A stretch of DNA of 23,412 nucleotides, taken from positions 1 to 23,412 of the forward strand of contig CAYPWL010000046.1 in the NCBI GenBank assembly GCA_964414425.1, written 5' to 3'. Shown here one piece after another: positions 16,908 to 23,412 of the stretch. The notes beneath the pieces are model-generated. The model did not search any database, had not been told where the DNA came from, and was given only the letters and a program-made list of their open reading frames with translations. The DNA is from GYS-P2D sp964414425. Lineage in GTDB: Bacteria; Bacteroidota; Bacteroidia; Chitinophagales; Saprospiraceae. The translations under genes and the position numbers were made by a program. The first letter of the stretch is position 1, and each line of letters begins with the position of its first letter.

Positions 16908-17117
16908 TCATCCATATTCTTTAGCACACGACTCACAGCCACTTAATTGTTGGTATGCTTTCAAATCTTCATTGGTTTGCTGCGAAGGGCATTTAAATTG
17001 AGCAAGTGGGTGAGTTATTGTCGCCACATAATTTGCGCTCGGTACTTTATTTACTTTCTCACTCTCGTACATTTGAACAAACTTTAGCATCAGGATGACG
17101 AGACTCAGTGTAAACAT
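16908..17117 (-). CDS. Possible small single-helix protein with C-terminal cysteines
   Basis: A short frame ends at 16908. Starting at the ATG at 17117 it gives about 69 residues: a hydrophobic helix (MFTLSLVILMLKFV) and a tail with CPSQQ and GCESCAKEYG. A later ATG at 17090 gives 60 residues and avoids overlap with pdxJ; an earlier one at 17156 would overlap pdxJ further. The paired cysteines look protein-like, but the frame also contains the candidate pdxJ promoter. It matches no family I recognise and could be a chance frame. Confidence 0.35.
   Translation of the reverse strand: MFTLSLVILMLKFVQMYESEKVNKVPSANYVATITHPLAQFKCPSQQTNEDLKAYQQLSGCESCAKEYG
17046..17075 (+). promoter_or_regulatory. 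Candidate promoter for pdxJ
   Basis: TACATTTG at 17068-17075 matches the -7 consensus TAnnTTTG fully. TTTA at 17046-17049, 18 bases upstream, is a three-of-four match to the -33 TTTG. The pdxJ ATG follows at 17095, implying a leader of about a dozen bases. Confidence 0.45.
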
Positions 17118-17808
17118 CAATAAAGTAGCGCTTATACGAAACAGTCGGGGGAGCAACTTGCCAGATTTGCGACAGTTCGCCCAAGATTGCGAAGCGTATG
17201 GTGCAGAGGGGATTACTGTTCATCCGCGTCCTGACCAGCGCCACATCAGATATGATGACTTATACGAGCTTAAGGATGTGGTTACTACGGAGTTCAATAT
17301 CGAGGGGTATCCATCTGAGGAGTTTTTAAAAATTGTCTGTGAGGTCCGCCCTCATCAGTGTACATTAGTGCCCGACCCTCCAGGAGTATTGACCTCGAAT
17401 GAAGGGTGGAATACTATAGAGCAAGCAGATTTTTTGAAAGACGTTGTAGCCCAACTTCATGATGTGGGGATACGGGTATCTCTGTTTTTAGATGCCGATA
17501 TGCACAAGTTGGACGCGGTTCCTCGTAGCGGCGCTGATCGCATTGAGTTGTATACTGGGACATATGCGGAGACGTACACTCGTGACCCGCAGTTAGCGAT
17601 CAAAGATCATCAAGCCGTAAGTCGTAGAGCAGTTGAGCTGGGATTAGGGTTAAATGCTGGGCATGATCTCAATCTTGACAATCTCCAATATTACAAGAAC
17701 AACGTAAGCAAGCTCTTAGAGGTGTCTATTGGGCATGCTCTGATCAGTGACGCCTTATATTATGGAATACAGAACACGATAGGTATGTACAAGAAATTAT
17801 TGCGTTGA
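17095..17808 (+). CDS. pdxJ: Pyridoxine 5'-phosphate synthase
   Basis: PdxJ condenses 1-deoxyxylulose 5-phosphate with 3-amino-2-oxopropyl phosphate to make pyridoxine 5'-phosphate in the DXP-dependent vitamin B6 route. The 237-residue length is typical. Visible motifs are the N-terminal LSVNINKVALIRNSRG, the GITVHPRPDQRHI phosphate/substrate region, FNIEGYPSEEF, CTLVPDPPG, GIRVSLFLDAD, RIELYTGTYA, GLGLNAGHDLN and SIGHALISDAL at the C-terminus. The ATG at 17095 gives the usual family start. It is cytoplasmic and appears to be a single-gene unit. Confidence 0.96.
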   Translation: MTRLSVNINKVALIRNSRGSNLPDLRQFAQDCEAYGAEGITVHPRPDQRHIRYDDLYELKDVVTTEFNIEGYPSEEFLKIVCEVRPHQCTLVPDPPGVLTSNEGWNTIEQADFLKDVVAQLHDVGIRVSLFLDADMHKLDAVPRSGADRIELYTGTYAETYTRDPQLAIKDHQAVSRRAVELGLGLNAGHDLNLDNLQYYKNNVSKLLEVSIGHALISDALYYGIQNTIGMYKKLLR

Positions 17809-18140
17809 TCTCTTACTTAGAGTTTAAGTCCTGTCACAATAAATTGTTAAGAGCTACGTCGAAGTAAGGCATCAGAAGCATGAAAATTCCAAATTATATT
17901 TGGATTCGTGATATTTATACGATAGAAAAACTGAACAATATAGGAATTGTTAATTAGTCACCTAATTTTTTTGAAGGTCAATAGCTTATTTGTCGTCCAA
18001 GTCAAAAAAAAATACAATCTCTCGCTTTTCGAGTCAACGTTTAACATTCTAACAACGTTATTTTAACAATCGTTAATGACCCTTAACATTTGGGCTAATC
18101 ATTAACACTTTCATCATTTAAATTTTTAAACCAAAGAAGT
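17809..18140. other. Leader region upstream of susC
   Basis: These 332 AT-rich bases between pdxJ and susC contain no gene-like frame. An exact -7-like TATATTTG at 17895-17902 has no partner -33 box and lies 239 bases from susC. The last 100 bases hold the TTAACA boxes listed separately. A short ACAAT/ATTGT inverted repeat (17836-17847) after pdxJ is too small to call a terminator. Confidence 0.6.
18041..18107 (+). promoter_or_regulatory. Cluster of TTAACA boxes and inverted repeats before susC
   Basis: TTAACA occurs at 18041, 18063, 18083 and 18102, at steps of 22, 20 and 19 bases, about two helical turns. Inverted pairs are also present: TAAC-AAC-GTTA (18050-18060) and TTAAC-AATC-GTTAA (18063-18076). 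AACATTTG at 18085-18092 is a seven-of-eight -7 candidate with TTTA 19-20 bases upstream. This could be an operator for the sus operon, but the region is AT-rich and the reading is inference. Confidence 0.4.
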
Positions 18141-21100
18141 ATGAAAAAAATCTCATTACTCTTTTTCGCTTTCTTAATGGCATCGGGTATGATGATGGCA
18201 CAAAGGACCATAACAGGTTCAGTTGTCGATGATACGGGCGAGGGCATTATTGGAGCTAACATTTTAGCCAAAGGAACCACCGTAGGTTCCATTACAGATT
18301 TTGATGGCACATTTTCATTAGATGTGGCTAACGAGGTCTCAACTTTAGTAATCAGTTTCACGGGTTATGAAACACAAGAGATTGACATTACTAATCAATC
18401 TAACGTAGAAATAACCTTAACTGAAGGATCACTACTTGACGAAATAGTAGTAACTGGTTATCGTAATTCTACTAAGCCTAAGTCAGCTGTGGCTACTCAA
18501 GCCGTTAGCGCCAAAACTATTTCAAATAGGCCCAACGCTTCAATTGTGCAGACACTTCAAGGTCAGGTAGCAGGTCTGAATATCTCAACGGCAAGTGGCC
18601 AGCCTGGTGCGAATAGTAACATCAACTTAAGGGGTGTTACTTCCATCAATGGTAATACTGAGCCACTATTTATATTAGATGGAGTGCCTGTTGATGAAGA
18701 TAGTTTCAGAAGTCTCAATCCAAATGAGATTGAGAGAGTAGATGTTCTGAAGGATGCTGGAGCTACTGCTATTTATGGTAATCGTGGTGCAAACGGTGTT
18801 ATCGTCATAACAACTAAACGAGGAGCTCTCGGAGGAGGACTTCAAATCGAATACACCGGTATTATTGGAGTGAGCTCTCTTCAGGGCAATGATTATGATC
18901 TACTCGGTGCACAACAGCAGTTGCAATTAGAAGCCGATTTTGGAGCTGGCAGAGGAGCTAACATATCTGCAGATTCTATTAGTAGAGTTGTTGGTACAGA
19001 TTGGTTAGATCAATTCTTCATTGATCCATTAACCCACAATCACAATCTTTCTATTAGAACAGGCAATGCAAATTTTGGTAGTTATACCAATTTTGGATAT
19101 ACTGATCAGCAAGGAATTCTTGTAAATAGTGGTCTTCAGAGATATAGTTTTAGAACTAACTTAAACGGTAAGTCAAACGACAGTAAGTTCAATTATGCTA
19201 CGAACCTCACATTGAACTACTCAAGAAATGATGAGCCTAACAATATTGGTGGGGCTGGAATTAATCGGAATTTCGTTCTTGGAGCTTTGCAAAGCGTGCC
19301 ATATATATCTATCGATGAGTATACTGATGGAGAAGCGCTCTTAAGTCCATTATCTTTTGCCAACACTCCATTATTCCTTGAGGATTTACGTCAGACATTT
19401 ACAAGATTCGAAAATGAGATTCGAAGTGTAGGAAATATATCGGCCAGTTATGAAATTATCCCTAATCTTAGAATATCGACTAATATTGGTGGTGACCTAA
19501 GAGAGCAGTCCTTAGTTTCTGCAGAGGCACCTAACTCATTCAATGCATTGTTATTTGCCGAAGATGGTAACACCACGCCAGGTTTTCAATTTAACCAAAG
19601 CACAAGGGTTTTCTCGTACAATATTCTAAATGCTCTCAATTATGATTTTGAGATTGGAGACGGCCATTCTATCGGTGTAGGATTGTACCAAGAGGCATTC
19701 AGAGCTTGGTTTGATGATTTTGGATTTAGAAATAATGGATTGGATCCAAGAACATTTGCTCCAGGGGATGGTAGTGGCTTTGTTGACGACAATGCTGATA
19801 ATGACTTCTTTTCCAATACAGTTAATGCCAATCAACTGCGAGCAGCATTACTTTCGTATTTCGGTAATTTAGATTATGATTACAAGAGTAAATATGGTTT
19901 CTCAGCGACAGTGAGAAGAGATGCGTCATTCAGATTCTCTGATTCTAATCGATGGGGAACTTTCTTCTCATTTGCGGGTAGATGGAATCTCGATCAAGAA
20001 CAATTTTTACAGGACGGTCCTTTCGATTTGTTGAAGCTTAGAGCCTCGTACGGAGAAACAGGCAACCAAAGAATCGTGGATTCAGGAGGTTTTTTAAATT
20101 ATTTTGGAGGAGCTGATTTAACACAGAATTTCTTTGGCACTGGTTCTGGATATGGTGGGGCTAATTCTCTGTTCTTGACACAGATTGCTAACACCTCTTT
20201 AAGATGGGAGACCGTTAAGCAATTTAATGTAGGCGTAGACTTTGAGCTATTAAATAGTAGATTGAGAGGTTCCGCAGATTATTACGTTAAAACCACAGAG
20301 GATTTATTTCAGGACAGACCAGTTTCTGCGATCAACGCCACTAATAATCTGAGAGCTAACATTGGATCATTGAGTAATACAGGAGTTGATCTTCAGTTGA
20401 ATTACAATGTATTGAGAAGTTCTAATGGCCTTAATGTAGAACTATTTGCCAATGCTAATTATAACAAACAAAACGTAATTGATATTCCTACCCCGGACGG
20501 ACAGATAATCAACGGAGATTTCATCACCAGGGAGGGTAGTGTTTTAAATGAGTTTTTTGTCTATCGATATGCTGGAGTCAATGCTTCAAATGGGAACTTA
20601 CTATTTTTTGATATTGATGGAAATCTAACTGAGAATCCAAGTCCAGATACTGATAGAGTATTTACGGGATTAAATGTTATCCCAGACTGGATAGGAGCAT
20701 TTGGATTTAATGCTGATTATAAGGGTATTTTCTTAAGTGCACAATTTAACTACACAGTCGGTGTTTATAGATTTGATGATGATTTAGCTGGATTTCAAGA
20801 TCCTACTAATATCGGCCAGTTTAGACACTCTTCTGATATCTTACGTGCTTGGCAAAATGAAGGCGATATCACTGATATCCCGAGCTTAACAGCATCTAAC
20901 ATTGCATTAGACGGAGATTCAGATAGATACCTGTTTAATTCTGATTATGTAAGGTTGAGGTTTGTTCAATTAGGTTATACATTCCCTAGCAAGATCACAG
21001 AAAAAATTGGTTTGGGAGGAATTAAAATCTTTGGTAATGCTGAGAATTTAATTACATGGACAAGTTGGAGGGGACTCGAGGCTGATGCACCATTGTCTAG

Positions 21101-21161
21101 AAGTTCACGTGATTTCCCTAATCCGCGTATTATTACTGGAGGAGTCGAAATCCAATTTTAA
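18141..21161 (+). CDS. SusC/RagA-type TonB-dependent outer membrane transporter
   Basis: The 1006-residue protein is an outer membrane beta barrel that imports a nutrient in partnership with a SusD lipoprotein, driven by TonB. It has a signal peptide (residues 1-20, then Q21), a carboxypeptidase-regulatory-like N-terminal domain (about 23-95, TGSVVDDTGEGIIGANILAK), a DEIVVTGYR TonB-box-like segment (100-108), and a plug domain with INLRGVTSING, PLFILDGVPVDED and the diagnostic AIYGNRGANGVIVITTKRG (to 228). The barrel follows and ends in aromatic F (GGVEIQF). The ATG is preceded by the usual A-rich Bacteroidetes leader. susD follows 22 bases later. Substrate (glycan or peptide) cannot be told from sequence. 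Confidence 0.96.
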   Translation: MKKISLLFFAFLMASGMMMAQRTITGSVVDDTGEGIIGANILAKGTTVGSITDFDGTFSLDVANEVSTLVISFTGYETQEIDITNQSNVEITLTEGSLLDEIVVTGYRNSTKPKSAVATQAVSAKTISNRPNASIVQTLQGQVAGLNISTASGQPGANSNINLRGVTSINGNTEPLFILDGVPVDEDSFRSLNPNEIERVDVLKDAGATAIYGNRGANGVIVITTKRGALGGGLQIEYTGIIGVSSLQGNDYDLLGAQQQLQLEADFGAGRGANISADSISRVVGTDWLDQFFIDPLTHNHNLSIRTGNANFGSYTNFGYTDQQGILVNSGLQRYSFRTNLNGKSNDSKFNYATNLTLNYSRNDEPNNIGGAGINRNFVLGALQSVPYISIDEYTDGEALLSPLSFANTPLFLEDLRQTFTRFENEIRSVGNISASYEIIPNLRISTNIGGDLREQSLVSAEAPNSFNALLFAEDGNTTPGFQFNQSTRVFSYNILNALNYDFEIGDGHSIGVGLYQEAFRAWFDDFGFRNNGLDPRTFAPGDGSGFVDDNADNDFFSNTVNANQLRAALLSYFGNLDYDYKSKYGFSATVRRDASFRFSDSNRWGTFFSFAGRWNLDQEQFLQDGPFDLLKLRASYGETGNQRIVDSGGFLNYFGGADLTQNFFGTGSGYGGANSLFLTQIANTSLRWETVKQFNVGVDFELLNSRLRGSADYYVKTTEDLFQDRPVSAINATNNLRANIGSLSNTGVDLQLNYNVLRSSNGLNVELFANANYNKQNVIDIPTPDGQIINGDFITREGSVLNEFFVYRYAGVNASNGNLLFFDIDGNLTENPSPDTDRVFTGLNVIPDWIGAFGFNADYKGIFLSAQFNYTVGVYRFDDDLAGFQDPTNIGQFRHSSDILRAWQNEGDITDIPSLTASNIALDGDSDRYLFNSDYVRLRFVQLGYTFPSKITEKIGLGGIKIFGNAENLITWTSWRGLEADAPLSRSSRDFPNPRIITGGVEIQF

Positions 21162-21183
21162 TTAGACTAAAATATCATTACAC

Positions 21184-22677
21184 ATGAATATTCAAATAAT
21201 AAGAATAGTTTTTGCGGTTGCAGTTTTAGTTCTGACTATGACGTCATGCTCTGATTTTGTAGAGATAGAGCAACCTGGACGATTTTCTGCGGATAACGCA
21301 TTTACTAATACGGAGGACCTGCAATTAGGTTTGTTGGGTACGTACAATACCTTGGACATTAGTCAAGATATTACTTTCAGTTCCACATTTACAGATGAGA
21401 TTGCTATCGGTTTTGATAATGGTGGACAAGGATTAGGTGATGGTAGATTCGGGTTTATACTGAACTCAACCAGTGTAGCACCAGATCAATTTTGGAACAC
21501 GAATTATAGTACGATCAATTCGGCCACCAGAGTATTGGAGGCGGCAGCGACGATTACTCCAGATGCGGATGAACAAGCTCAGTTTAATGCTATTAGAGGA
21601 CAGGCGTTTGCCATACGTGCGTATGCACATTTTAGATTATGGTCTTATTTTACACCAGACTTAACAGATGGCGGCTCACCTTCGGTAATTGTAGTTAATA
21701 CAGTACCAAGTATTGAAGATGAATTTGGTCGGAATACCGCTGGCGAAGTAATCGCACAAATAGAATCAGATTTAGACCAAGCTGAAAATTTACTCGCTGG
21801 GTTTAACAATGGAGTTACTTTCATAAATGGAGATTTTGTAACTGCCTTAAGGGCTCGTATGGCAGCATATAGGGAAGATTATGGTACAGCCAGATCACTG
21901 GCTGAATCGTTATTAAGTGCTTACCCATTGTCTCAGCCCGACGACTACTTTGGTATGTTTCAAGATTTTAATGACGGTGAGGTTATTTTTAAAATGGAGC
22001 GATCAATTGGTGATGATTATGACAATCAAGGCGTACTTGGTGGAGGATGGGCAGGATCATTATTTGCATTCGTAGATGCCACACGTGATGGTTCACCATA
22101 TTTTGAAATGAGTCGAACCTTGTTCAATCTCATTCCTGAGGGGGATATTCGATTTGATGTTTTGATTGATCCTACCTCACTTATTGATCCAGATTTTGCT
22201 AGTAGTCCAGATCCAAGAACAACAGATATTTTGGTATTTAGGAAGTATCCTGGTTCTGACGGACAACCATTACTGAACGATCTTAAGGTATTTAGATCAT
22301 CTGAGATGGCATTGATTGCAGCAGAAGCGGCAGCTTCTACCGGTGATTTAGCGGCAGCGGCAAGTTTTGTTAGCGACCTTAGAGATGCGAGATTAGGTGG
22401 AGATAGTGGAGAATTATCATATGGTTCAGCACAAGAGGCTCTATTTGATATTATGCAGGAAAGAAGAGTAGAATTTGCTATTGAAGGTCACAGATATCTT
22501 GATATTAAGAGGTTAGGAATACGATCAGGTTCTGGAGTAGATAGAGATCCGATTGATTGTTCAGTAAATGGAGCATGTCAGATTTCTTCAGATGATTTTA
22601 GATTTACTTTACCTATTCCGCAGGATGAATTAAATGCGAATTCTATAATTAGAGATCAGCAAAATCCTGGATATTAA
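21184..22677 (+). CDS. SusD/RagB-family nutrient-binding outer membrane lipoprotein
   Basis: SusD-like proteins cap the SusC barrel on the cell surface and bind the ligand. The 497-residue protein starts with a lipoprotein signal (MNIQIIRIVFAVAVLVLTMTS, lipidated C22). The N-terminal part has TPR-like helices (FNAIRGQAFAIRAYAHFRLW, ESDLDQAENLL). The C-terminal SusD domain has MQERRVEFAIEGHRYLDIKR and ends with the family closing pattern LPIPQDEL-ANS and QQNPGY. It lies 22 bases after susC and 11 bases before the next lipoprotein gene, so the three form one operon. Confidence 0.95.
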   Translation: MNIQIIRIVFAVAVLVLTMTSCSDFVEIEQPGRFSADNAFTNTEDLQLGLLGTYNTLDISQDITFSSTFTDEIAIGFDNGGQGLGDGRFGFILNSTSVAPDQFWNTNYSTINSATRVLEAAATITPDADEQAQFNAIRGQAFAIRAYAHFRLWSYFTPDLTDGGSPSVIVVNTVPSIEDEFGRNTAGEVIAQIESDLDQAENLLAGFNNGVTFINGDFVTALRARMAAYREDYGTARSLAESLLSAYPLSQPDDYFGMFQDFNDGEVIFKMERSIGDDYDNQGVLGGGWAGSLFAFVDATRDGSPYFEMSRTLFNLIPEGDIRFDVLIDPTSLIDPDFASSPDPRTTDILVFRKYPGSDGQPLLNDLKVFRSSEMALIAAEAAASTGDLAAAASFVSDLRDARLGGDSGELSYGSAQEALFDIMQERRVEFAIEGHRYLDIKRLGIRSGSGVDRDPIDCSVNGACQISSDDFRFTLPIPQDELNANSIIRDQQNPGY

Positions 22678-22688
22678 AAACTTAAACA

Positions 22689-23412
22689 ATGAAAAACTTT
22701 TATAAATTTTTAATAATCATTGGGGTCGCATTGTTATGCTCATGTAGTGAACAGACAACCCCTACCTTTGAAGACTCTGTGATAGGGTTGAATCAAGAAA
22801 CGCAACTGCTATTTTTACGTGACGGTTCGGGTCCTGTTTCTTCTGGAATTACGATTCAGTTTATTGGTGCTGCAAGCTCCTCTCCTATTAATTACTCTAT
22901 AACCATTAACGATGGGTCAACAGCGATTGAAGGAGTACACTACGATATAAGTTCGACCACAGGTACTATTCCTGCTGGTGCTGTAAACGCAGAGCTTCCG
23001 ATAGTTGTTAATCCTGATAATATAGAGCCAGGAGATGTTTGGACGTTGATATTAGACCTTAGTTCCTCCGACACGGGAGTGGCTCCTTTTGCTCAATCTA
23101 CAACTTACTCGTTATTAGCCACATGTCCTAATACGATTCCATTAGATCGTACCTGGACGGCGACTATTTTAGAAGGAGCTTTTGGAGCTTTCTCTGTTAA
23201 TGAAAATGTCACGATCACTGATGGTGGTGATGGGACGTTATTCGTATCAGATATTACGGCAGGGGTTCTTCCTTCGTTAGGTTGTTGTGATGCAGAAGAG
23301 GGCGCTTTTATAAACAACATCTGTGATCAGATTACGATAGCGCGTGTTGGGCCTACAGCAAGTTTCGGATACGAGACTAATGCCGATGCAGGGTTCGGTC
23401 CAGGATCATGGA
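22689..23412 (+). CDS. Lipoprotein with Calx-beta/DUF4843-like domain, sus operon accessory (3' partial)
   Basis: An ATG at 22689, 11 bases after the susD stop, opens a frame of 241 codons that runs off the window. MKNFYKFLIIIGVALLCSC is a lipoprotein signal with lipidated C19. The next part has a beta domain of the Calx-beta/DUF4843 type (INYSITINDGSTAIEGVHYD, then TIPAGAVNAELPI and a WTLILDL strand). After a linker with ATCPNTIPLDRTW comes a second, cysteine-containing beta region (SLGCC, NNICDQ). Such lipoproteins often follow susD and are surface-exposed glycan- or ligand-binding accessories; a specific role cannot be given. Confidence 0.85.
   Translation, partial: MKNFYKFLIIIGVALLCSCSEQTTPTFEDSVIGLNQETQLLFLRDGSGPVSSGITIQFIGAASSSPINYSITINDGSTAIEGVHYDISSTTGTIPAGAVNAELPIVVNPDNIEPGDVWTLILDLSSSDTGVAPFAQSTTYSLLATCPNTIPLDRTWTATILEGAFGAFSVNENVTITDGGDGTLFVSDITAGVLPSLGCCDAEEGAFINNICDQITIARVGPTASFGYETNADAGFGPGSW

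Noticed and set aside
17895..17902. Perfect -7-like TATATTTG as the susC promoter
   Set aside because: There is no -33 box at the right distance and it lies 239 bases from the start codon; kept only as a note in the leader entry.

Overview
The window looks like chromosomal DNA from a member of the Bacteroidota, most likely a marine or sludge-type Saprospiria relative; this placement is an inference from gene content. The signs are a SusC/SusD pair, a type IX secretion (T9SS) type A sorting domain, secreted metalloproteases with cysteine-rich modules, a dockerin-like tail, near absence of Shine-Dalgarno sequences, and promoter candidates of the Bacteroidetes form (TTTG at -33, TAnnTTTG at -7).

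Region 1 (1-8370, mainly + strand) is a cluster of large secreted modular proteins. It opens with the 3' part of a gene built from 222-bp cysteine-rich repeats and a dockerin-like end. Two paralogous M12B/reprolysin-like zinc proteases follow (1697-3895 and 5395-8370), each with a MAM-like domain and a shared C-terminal domain. Between them, on the opposite strand, lies a secreted protein that resembles the non-peptidoglycan-binding part of Bacteroidetes OmpA-family proteins. The second protease carries a five-unit 72-bp cysteine-rich repeat array that the first lacks.

Region 2 (8478-11703) is housekeeping or small-gene territory: a YceI-like protein with an OB-fold membrane-anchored protein, a small membrane protein co-transcribed with surE, and divergently hemH (ferrochelatase, last step of protoheme synthesis).

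Region 3 (16838 down to 11881, - strand) is a tightly packed probable operon: a T9SS-secreted metalloprotease, a CPBP intramembrane protease, cdsA and psd. CdsA makes CDP-diacylglycerol and Psd makes phosphatidylethanolamine, two steps of the same pathway. The CPBP gene appears to start at a TTG directly after the in-frame stop of the protease.

Region 4 (17095-23412, + strand) has pdxJ (vitamin B6 synthesis), then a 332-bp leader with repeated TTAACA boxes in front of a susC-susD-lipoprotein operon, whose third gene runs off the window end. This is a TonB-dependent nutrient uptake system of unknown substrate. No tRNA, rRNA, CRISPR array, insertion sequence or phage gene was seen. No clearly new system is evident; the most unusual parts are the repeat-bearing secreted proteins of region 1 and the TTAACA-box leader of susC.
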